Below are positions 48,205-57,700 of a stretch of 64,000 nucleotides of DNA, piece by piece; the first letter of the stretch is position 1; each line of letters opens with the position of its first letter. Made by a program: the position numbers and the translations under genes. The DNA lies in NCBI RefSeq assembly GCF_964355755.1, contig NC_092674.1, positions 22,780,001 to 22,844,000 on the forward strand. Direction: 5' to 3'. The notes beneath the pieces are model-generated. The model was not told the origin of the DNA and made no database searches. It saw nothing but the letters and a program-made list of their open reading frames with translations. This DNA comes from Antedon mediterranea. Its lineage: Eukaryota > Echinodermata > Crinoidea > Comatulida > Antedonidae.

Positions 48205-49679
48205 TAATAGGTGAAGGCAAATCTTACAACTTGAAGTGACAGTTATACACAAACTTTTTTTTAATGGAGCCAGAGTATTATTCTTTAAAATAATAAAATA
48301 TGTTACTATTATTAGGCCTAATGCCTTATTTTAAAATGTATTAAACTTAGTTGATTAAAATTGACCCTTTCAGGTGTAGCTACACATCAAAATGAACTAC
48401 TTAATATCCTTTTATTAATTACACATAAATACGGGTACATGGGAAGAGGATGTTATCAAAAACAGTAACATCCTACATGGCAAGTGCACCCGTAGCCAGT
48501 TTTTTTTTCTTTAAAAAGGGGCAAATGCAAGCAATCAACTGAAGAAAAAATATATTTAAGTCTACCTCTAGTAGATGAAAAAAATTTGTCTGCGGGCTAC
48601 GAGAATTGGCCATGATTCTCATGAGTTAGGCATTTACTAGCAATTTCGCTGATGGTCTCTGTGTGAAAAATTCACTTAAGAAAAAATGGGTTATTCGAAC
48701 CCATTTGTCGAAATAAATGTGAATATGAATGAATGAATATTCGAGTGGCCTTTATGATGATGTCACAAAATTTTTCATGAACTCAATTTCTTCATTTCAG
48801 CCTTTTAGTGGAATGAGTAACGACTAATAATGATTATTATAACCATTATTATTTCGCATAATATGTGCAACTTCCATCAATTGATACATGTGTATTATGA
48901 ACAAAGTGAACATTACTAAAAGTAGGCCTTTAATAATTATCTGTTGCATATTAATATACTCTCAAGAAACTAGGAAATTAGGAGTGTTGTATACATTTTA
49001 TTGCAATACCAGTATTAACCAATAGTAACAAGACGTGTAATGTATTGTACTGTTAAATAAAACAAAATATTAATTTGTACTATAAATATCTAAAATATCT
49101 TTGCAAAATACAAAATTATTTTATTAACAGTACTTTCTTTGTCACATACACTAAAATATCACATACAACTAAAATTATTTGATATTTATGTTTAAATGTT
49201 TATTTGATACTGCTTTTTCATAAGGAATATGTTTATGTGCTAAATTCTGTCTTGGACGGGTGATGGTCCTAACAGTGTCATTTCATCCTCAAACCCTATT
49301 TCTTCATATGTCTGTTTATGTATTCACACGATCCTGTATTTTATCCTGTAACAATAAATACAACTGTAATTACATGATCACCGAAACAACACACACAACA
49401 TAACATAAAATGATGAGTAAAAATGTTAATGTTAAACAAACCAACTATTTAATTGTGTAAAATAATATGCCATCTACAATGTTGTCGTTGCAACTAAATA
49501 AAACAGAAATGAATAACTACACATTAACACAAACAGTGGATAGGGGAAAATCTGGTTTTGTACTAGGCTGCTGTATTGTAGACTTACTTTTAATCTTTTT
49601 AATAAAAATATCCTCATCCTCACGATATTTCATATGGACCAATACAGTAGCTTTAAAGATTGATTGAAAATAATTGTTA
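48205..49679. other. No gene recognised
   Basis: AT-rich spacer between genes I and II. A small perfect stem AGGATGTTA/TAACATCCT lies at 48447-48473. Nothing coding is supported. Confidence 0.5.
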
Positions 49680-50130
49680 AACACCTCAGCCTTTTGTTAA
49701 GCATCTCAGCTTAAAAACAGAAGTACCTCCAAGATTTAATGCTGATGGTTGAGAGTCATTAGATTTATAAGATTTCCTTATCCAAGACCACAATTTGTTG
49801 TTGCTACTTTTCATTTCATTAGCAAGTGCTTGTAAGTAAGAGTAGTACTTGCTCCTACAAAGGTTTTTTGAAATTTGCAAGAGCAGTAATACAGAATCAG
49901 TAAGATACTTCTTCTTGAATTTAAGGATTTTTCTTTGGACTTAAGAAGAGCAAAAAGTTCAGCATCAAACAATGGAGGTAGCTTCCTACAGGATTTTTAC
50001 ATGGGAACAAGATCGCAAGCAGTAGCTGAAACAAACTCATAAAAAAGGTCAACAGAATCATCAACATTATTGCACAATTTCAAGAGATTCCATGGTATAT
50101 GATACAAATTATCATTTAAGTCAGCATTAT
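49680..50130 (-). mobile_element. Decayed CR1-type LINE fragment
   Basis: Translation on the minus strand gives CNNVDDSVDLFYEFV, then KYYSYLQALANEMKSSNNK and LWSWIRKSYKSN. These align with CNDINNSVSLFYDLV, KYKSYMQSL and FWSWIKTK of the LINE at 26640-29650. Stops and frame changes interrupt it. It covers only the endonuclease-RT linker region. Confidence 0.7.
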
Positions 50131-50235
50131 TTAGTTTTTAAAAATTTTAAAAAATTTAAAATTATCAACATCACGTATGCTATTACAATATGTATAAGTA
50201 CGGTTAAAGAAGAATGATGAGAATTAAAAATGTCA

Positions 50236-51411
50236 TCTATATATAAATTTACGTAAGGGCAAAATTCGGTAAATCGCGCCTTACTTCTAGAATTTTTACT
50301 CGATGGTATATCAAGTTGGTTCGTACTTTCGGTACTGATTTTAACCACCTGATGTAACCCTGTTTACTAATTAAATTGAGTCAGATAATTAGTTATTGAC
50401 GATTAAAACGAATTTAGGTTCAACGATTTGCCCAAAATAGGGGTGTTTTCCGATCGTGGTATACACTGTCTAATACATGTCCATCGTGAAAAATACCCGC
50501 ATACAATAATACGAGGATGCTTCGCATTTTCCTATCTCCTCCTACGATAACTGCTTTTAATGGCTGAAAACCGGTTGAACAGCTCGAGTACAGCATCATA
50601 ATGTTGAAGACAAGCCAATTTTTTTTAAATACTACAGTATTTTGATAGATTTAATATACGTTTATAGAAATTTATTGATTTGCAATGAATGGAACATTCC
50701 AAATTATTGCTTACCTCCATGGTTTAACACAAGTAGGTAAATGTATACACCCTTGGAGAATAAACAGAAATAGTATTGTAATGCTATACAATACTGCAAA
50801 TAGGTATTAACCACTTTTGATCGCCATTTGAATCAAAAGTGTGTTGATACTGTTAGATATAATATAAACAAATATACTAATAAACGTTATCACTGTGAGT
50901 GTGGGTAGCCCCTACTTTTAGATTATAAACACATGATAGTAGATACTTTATTACTGTCAGTTGTTTCTCAACGTTTGTATTAATTAATAATTACAAAAAT
51001 ATAAACGTATTAGTGGTCTTTAAATGTACTTTACTATTTCAATCGACCATGAGACAGTGACAGTTTTAATAAAGTATTAAATCGGAAATGTTTTACTCTA
51101 TTAGTGTGGTATATTATTTATAGGCCTATATGAAAAAAATATTTCGTTACTGATTGGATAATAAAGAGATATAAAGAATAATTTAACAAAATTGGGTTTG
51201 TTTCAATGAGTCCAAATAACACATTTTGACTCATTTTGTGACAAGTTTCTATGTGCTAATTTTGGTTGACTACATAAATCATTGTGTCTATTTATTTGTT
51301 TCTGTAAAAACGACAATGTTTTGTAGTCCTGCCGTACGTACATTTGAAATCGCCAGTTTTTTTACGCTGAAGTTACTATGTATTTGAGAACCATCTGTGG
51401 GCACGAACTAG
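50236..51411 (+). mobile_element. Helitron with altered 3' end
   Basis: Starts TCTATATATAAATTTACG after host A at 50235 and follows the complete copy to GGGCACGAACTAG, where the terminal hairpin should begin. Instead it passes directly into the 22-bp GC-rich hairpin array. Confidence 0.7.
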
Positions 51412-51556
51412 GCCGCCACTTAATTATCTGGCGGCCGCCACTTAATTATCTGGCGGCCGCCACTTAATTATCTGGCGGCCGCCACTTAATTATCTGGCGG
51501 CCGCCACTTAATTATCTGGCGGCCGCCACTTAATTATCTGGCGGCCGCCACTTAAT
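51411..51556. repeat. 22-bp GC-rich tandem array; each unit a hairpin
   Basis: About 6.6 copies of GGCCGCCACTTAATTATCTG+GC. GGCCGCCA and TGGCGGCC pair across a 10-nt loop, and each unit junction is GGCGGCCGCC, giving six NotI sites within 146 bp of AT-rich DNA. It directly adjoins the Helitron 3' end. Confidence 0.9.
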
Positions 51557-51561
51557 AATTA

Positions 51562-51588
51562 GTACATGTCCCGTCACGTGACATGTAC
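51562..51588. repeat. 9-bp stem GTACATGTC/GACATGTAC
   Basis: A perfect inverted repeat with a 9-nt loop just after the 22-bp array. Confidence 0.75.
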
Positions 51589-51654
51589 GTGCATTGGATC
51601 AGAGGCGATGTTGCATATGGAACGCCATCGCCGCCTCCGGCAGCAAACTTTAAT

Positions 51655-51830
51655 TCTATTCGGCTCTTTTACTATTACGTTCGGCTCTTTTTAGCATTCG
51701 GCGCATTTCTATTTGGCCCATTTACCATCACGTTCGGCTCTTTCAGCATTCGGCTCTTTTTTATTCAGCCCATTTACCATTACGTTCGGCTCTTTCAGCA
51801 TTCGGCGCATTTCTATTTGGCTTTTAAAAT
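51655..51830. repeat. CGTTCGGCTCTTT minisatellite
   Basis: The words CGTTCGGCTCTTT, CAGCATTCGGCGCATTTCT and GGCCCATTTACCATCA recur in about two and a half units of roughly 67 bp. Confidence 0.7.
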
Positions 51831-52061
51831 ATAGTTAACGTGTGGCCCGAACGGGCTTCCGTAGGTAACAAATCAAATATCAATTGAAATCATTCACTCT
51901 GGTTGCCGGCGGACAATTTCACATTAGATGAATGAAGTTTTACAATAGTACAGTACTGGGACATGCAACAGTGACACATGCGTGATATGGATGGGCCTGT
52001 TATGCTCGCTTGACATGAAACAGCGCAGCAGTTTCTTTTTGTTAGACATGAACCGTAATCG

Positions 52062-52576
52062 GGTGCACATATGATAAGAAATCAACATTTGAACTTCATA
52101 CTTCATCACTCATCCCGATGATATGCAAATTAGCTTAAATATGCAAATTAGGGTGAAATTACAAGATTAAATATCTCAAAAACTCCTAGACAGAGAGAGT
52201 TGATTTTTTCAACAATTTGTTTAGAATGTATATATTTATATTTGCTCTAATGAAAAAATGATAAATGGAACATTCCAATCTCTAAGTCTCCCAGTACAAA
52301 TATTTGGTAGGTAAATATATGGGCCCTTTGGGAATAAACTTTAGGTATATTTTTGATCGCCATTTAAAGCGCAAGTTTCTCTTTCGGTAAGTAATTCCCA
52401 GGTGCTAATTTTAGTTGAATACATACGAATCACCGTGTCTATTTATTCGTTAATGTAAACATGTATTTTATAGTCCTGTGGTACGTACATTTTAGATCAC
52501 CAGTTTTTTACGCTGAATTTACTATGTGTATTCGAGAACCATCTCTGGGCACGACCTAGATGGTACGCGAGCGTAG
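52062..52576 (+). mobile_element. Helitron 3' part with broken hairpin
   Basis: Parallels 45336-45868, including two ATGCAAAT octamers (52123, 52141) and the end CTAGATGGTACGCGAGCG followed by TAGTCAATGAAATATA. Confidence 0.6.
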
Positions 52577-52976
52577 TCAATGAAATATATATTAAAATAT
52601 AATAGACCTAAATGTATTTATTTTTTACATCAAATGTGTACAACGTGTACAATCAATACGCCGAGGGGATTATTGATTATTAAAAATGTGTATTTCAGGA
52701 TGTCACGTAATTCGTCACGAACATTTCACATCAAATAAGTATAAATTCAATTAATTTGTTTTATAACTGTAATAAATATTTGTTTACATGGTAATCATGA
52801 ATATAGCATGAGTTGATGGTACAATATACAATACCGTTCCTTACTATCTCTAGGAAAATGATTATTACTAGAAATTGAAAAGTGTAAATAGGTGCCTGCG
52901 AGTAGATCTAATAACATAACATAATGTATAGTTTTGATGACGCAAGGCCCTCCTAAAGGACTATTATTATTATTTT
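52577..52976 (+). repeat. Sequence shared downstream of two Helitron ends, copy 2
   Basis: About 90 percent similar by eye to 45869-46295, ending after GACGCAAGGCCCTCC. Confidence 0.7.
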
Positions 52977-52980
52977 TGTA

Positions 52981-54337
52981 CAAAAGGCAAGAGTTATAAT
53001 TTGTGATTTGTAATTTTCAAACATAATTTGATTTAATGTACAGGTTTTTTTAAACAAGTAGTTTTAAAACCCCTATTTCTTTTCAAATTCACTCGTTTTT
53101 TGGTGGCGTTCCTGTTCTATTGTAATTTTGTGTTATGAGGTTTCTGACTTGTAATGAAGACTCTTACTCGCTTGACTGTAGTAACACATATATTGTTTAT
53201 TCAATAATACTTGATGATACAATAATGCTTCAGTATAATATACAACTATAAGTATAAGGAACAAAGGATTGGGTGAGGCAGTTGGTGAGGTGTGAGTGTC
53301 TAGGCGTTCTTCTGAGGAAGTGGCTGTGAGGTGTGTCTGGGCTCTTCTGAAACTTGGGGGTATATTGGCTCAGTTCATTTGCATATGTAATTACGTCATT
53401 TTAGAGGTTACTGATTGGTCCTAAGTTTATCCAGGGGTGTTTAGGTAGAAGTGATTAACGGTATAATAAGGTATTTCAATGATGGATAACACTGTCAAAT
53501 CTGTACTTAAATAGTGTCAATCTCTCCTGGTTTAACGATGGGAAAGGTCACAAAGTTAAGCAAAGTGTTTTCTTTAGGGGTTAAATTATGTACTAAATGG
53601 ACTTTTAAAACATCTGGATAATTTCTCCACTGGTCTTTCTGGGCCAAGTTTGTGAACTCATTTGAATCCTAATACAAAGGTTGATTTCTTAATTATAAAA
53701 GTATATCATTATATTACACTATTGTTAGTCAACTGAAACTATTGTGTAGTTGAAAGGCTTTTACACCAAACTAGCATACACAAGCTTGTAGTGAAATTAG
53801 CCTAAATCTTACACACAGCATTACGACACACACAACAACCTTATGTAGGAGAATTTCACAGAAGGTGAAGGTATGCACTTTTGGAGTGCATTTCTAGTTG
53901 TTACTGATACAATTATGTCGGTGTCTTGTCATAGAATGACATTCTGAAACCTGATTGGTCAGTTATAGCTGTTCCAAGTTGGATTGAAATATATCCATGC
54001 GAAAGTCTACTAGACATTTAGTTTACATTTTAGTTAGTAGCTTAATGAAAGAATTGTTTTCTTCGAAATATTATTAACAATGATATCCTTCATTTTTATA
54101 TCAATTAAAGAAATTTAAATTCTATCATGTCAACATTAATTTAAAATTGGCAAAACTATGAATACTACTACTACTACTACTTTTCAATCCAGTCAGAAGG
54201 AGTTTAAGTATGTTATACTCAATCATCCCCAACCAGTTGAATAGCTAGTCATTTTCAACAAAAATGTCCATAAAATTATTGGTAACGAATAGTTTATGGA
54301 TAGCTGTTTCCTAAAGAAATGCTCATGGTTTCAATAG
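52981..54337. other. No gene recognised
   Basis: AT-rich spacer downstream of gene I. No domain-bearing frame or clear repeat boundary seen. Confidence 0.5.
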
Positions 54338-54385
54338 GAGTACTTTCCACTTCGAAACGAACAGCTTACGAGTTTTCAACATCAG
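54338..54385 (-). pseudogene. Relic of a PAN-exon 3' end
   Basis: GAGTACTTTCCACTTCGAAACG and following bases repeat the end of the gene II PAN exon (38681-38725) almost perfectly over about 45 bp, then diverge. It lies about 130 bp past the gene I stop, as if a second PAN exon once stood there. Confidence 0.65.
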
Positions 54386-54517
54386 TTGATTATATAATAT
54401 GAATTAAATTATTGTTATAACATACTTATACATTGTAATTTGTATTTTCATTTTAAAATTCCGATCCGGACATAATAACGAAGGTAATAAATCATTTGAT
54501 TGCCATAAACGAATACG

Positions 54518-54786
54518 TTATATCGTCGAATAACTGTCTTCAAAAGGAATACTCTCGGGTTCAACTTCTGTACTTTCCATTTCGAAACGAACAGCTTGCG
54601 AGTTTTCAACAGTAGAATTTGTTGTCAAATGACAGCCTTGCTTGTCGAGTTTAAACCCCAAACAATTATCCTTGTGTAGGCACTTTATTCCACATCTTAT
54701 GCAGCTTCGTGCAATGTTGAAATTGTTGATATCTGACTGACATCCACTGGTATGTTTGTACGGCTTGTAATAGGCACAGGATTTAC
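54518..54786 (-). CDS. Gene I exon 6: PAN-like domain
   Basis: Acceptor TTTGCAG and stop TAA at 54520-54518. It encodes SCAYYKPYKHTSGCQSD, RSCIRCGIKCLHKDNCLGFK, GCHLTTN and an acidic tail longer than in gene II. Confidence 0.85.
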
Positions 54787-57700
54787 CTGCAAAGGTTATA
54801 CATTTCTGAATTACTTAGTATGCCCTACAGAAACGTGTTTATCAAATGCAAAACGAGTTTCCTCATTTTGGATGATAAAGTCTTTACTATGATATTTTGT
54901 TGGTAGGTTATTTTCTCTCCCCCAGCATCCCCTCTCTCCCTCCGACCACCCCCCCCACCCACCCCACCCCCCCTCCCTCCCCTTTTAGTGGATGTGTCCA
55001 ACATTGATTCTTTCTCATATATTATACAAACACACATAATACATATTTCATTTTAATCATTGCAACATTAAGCAAAAAATTGTTTCCGTTATTGAATTAT
55101 TGTTTTTTTTTTTATTTTAAATGTTTTGAAATGAATAAATAAATAAAAATGTTGCAAACATATTTTACCTTCTTTTGTATTTAGTCTAGTTTACTTTAAT
55201 TTTATGTCTCGAGTGCATTATTTCTCATTTTTTTCTCATATTGTTCCACTTTTAGAAATTTAAAACATTTCCAACACAAAATAATAAGGAATGTGTTTGT
55301 GGCAGTGGTACACCATGGTATGTAATTATTATAGGGATGTACAGTAGGCAATGCAGCCAAGTAGAGTGGAGGCAAATAGTGCAATCGAAGGAAGTATTGA
55401 ATATATACGTTGTTGCCAAGTTAGGCTAATTGTTACATACTTAAATAGTTTCAAACTCACCCAGTGCATTATCTATTATTTGAGACGATGTTTGTATGAT
55501 AGCAACTGCATGTAGCCCGTCATAAGGATGTGTAGTAATGAGTGTTGCAACTGCCCCAAGCGCGTCGCCGGCATAAGTGTATTTAAACATACTGCCTGAA
55601 TTTTCCCGCGTATACAAAAAGTTTCCAACAACCATTAAATAATAAGATCCTAGATAAGAAAATGTTGGCACGATCTTTTGTTTGTTACTACCATCACTAT
55701 TCACCGACCACACTTCGGTGTGTGTTACATCTGTCCAAAATATGATTTGACCTAAAACGAAGATAATGTACCATTAGTAGTATTAAAAACTGAACACATG
55801 GATGGAGCTTGACCAACGTCATTTCAAACTCAGTTTCTAAACAGTATCTATATAATTATTTTTTGTCTTGTGTGAGTTCTTCTCACGTTTATTTGAATTC
55901 TCATGGATGAATATATTATATACATAAGTACATTTGTGACAATTAAAAGTAAGTGTTTAAAGTAGTTAAAATACAGGTATATATTTCTCATTTAAAATTT
56001 TAGATACGATGTTAATTAAAATGTATAAATGAAAAATGGCGGTAAAATACATGATTACAATTTTCTTGTTAAACTATCTTATTTGTGTTCTTATTTGTGT
56101 TCGAGTAGAGAGGCTATAAACTCAGGGGAGGAAAATGTAGTATCCTCCCTTTTCACCAAGATAAAATGGATGGAATGAAAAAAGAGGAATGCAATAGGTT
56201 AAAAGTTAGTTATTTAGAATGATAGCATGAAATGGTATATTTAATGAAAACCGTAAGGTTAGAGTCCATACACTGTGCAAGTCCAAGATGTGATTTTGGC
56301 TGTGTGTGTATGTGAGACGCTTCATACCCGATGTCATCTTATACAACTACTACTTACAATTTGTATTTACGGTATAACATATTGCAAATATATAAAAATA
56401 TATAGAAGTATATATATTGAACAAATACACATACCTATAGATTAAATTGACATGTATACGATATAAAATATTGCAAATATAGAAAAATATATTAAACAAA
56501 TACCAATACATACAGATTATATTGACATGCTACGTGTATTTGAACTATTGTCATCTTAAAAAGTATATAGATGCCTATAAACAGAGTTTACGTCGATATA
56601 CAGGATTTGTGTCCATTATGATAAGGTAAGAAAGAAAAATGAATCAATAAAATAATTAAATTATTAACATCAAATCTTTTGATAGTTTTAATAGTTTATC
56701 TTTACATTTCTTCTGAGCCTTATGTAAATTATGCATAAATTCATTTGTTAATAAATGCTTTAATTCATAGTAAAATAATCTCCAAATTTTTTTTGATTCC
56801 TGATTTTGTTTCTTTTCTTTTCTTATTACTAAACACAATTTATAAATGCAAAAAGTAAATACTGAAATAAGTTCATTTACAGTTTTCGTTTCCGATCCTT
56901 TAACAATATTACGCCAGGTTATATCAATCTTTTGTACAAAACAGTTTGAGATCAAAAACTTAAATACAATCCATATGGGTTTAATCTTATTACATGAAAA
57001 TAGCAAATGGTTTTCATTTTCAATTTCACTATTACATCTTTCACATATGTCATTTATAGAAAGTTTCCAAATTTTTAACTTACTTTTACACGCAAGAATA
57101 CGATGTAGTAGTTTGAAATTGAATTGCGCGACTTTTGTGATATGTTTCATAGAAAACATCTTGTTATACCATACGGTATTCTATGCAAAAGTGTAATTTT
57201 TAAATTCTATCTCCCATTTTTCTTTTGCGATAGAAGTTGATATTATATTTTCCACAAATAAATTATAAAATAGTTTTGCATTAAGTTGTTTTGTATGAAG
57301 TCAAAAGCAATCGGTGTTTGTTTGATTATTTACATGTTCACCATTCAATATAATTATTATTATTAATGCTTCTAAATTGATCGCGTCATTTATCTCCTCT
57401 GAAACCATTGAATGGTACGTGTTTACATTTGGCACACTGATGTTTCTTGATGGGCCGCAAGTGATTGTTTTCGTACATAAGTTGTGTTTCCTTATGTGAA
57501 AGATTTTCAAAAGTAGCTACATGAAGTTGTGCAGCGTTTAAAAATTAAAACATATTTTTTCGCGTGATATCCAGCATTTTACACAATTTCGACTTAAAAT
57601 ACGATATGCGGGTTTTTGATGAAAAAGTTCACAAAATTCGTCAAAATTATACTTTTCTTTAACAGTTAAGTTATTTTTGTTACGTATTCTGAATTTTGAT

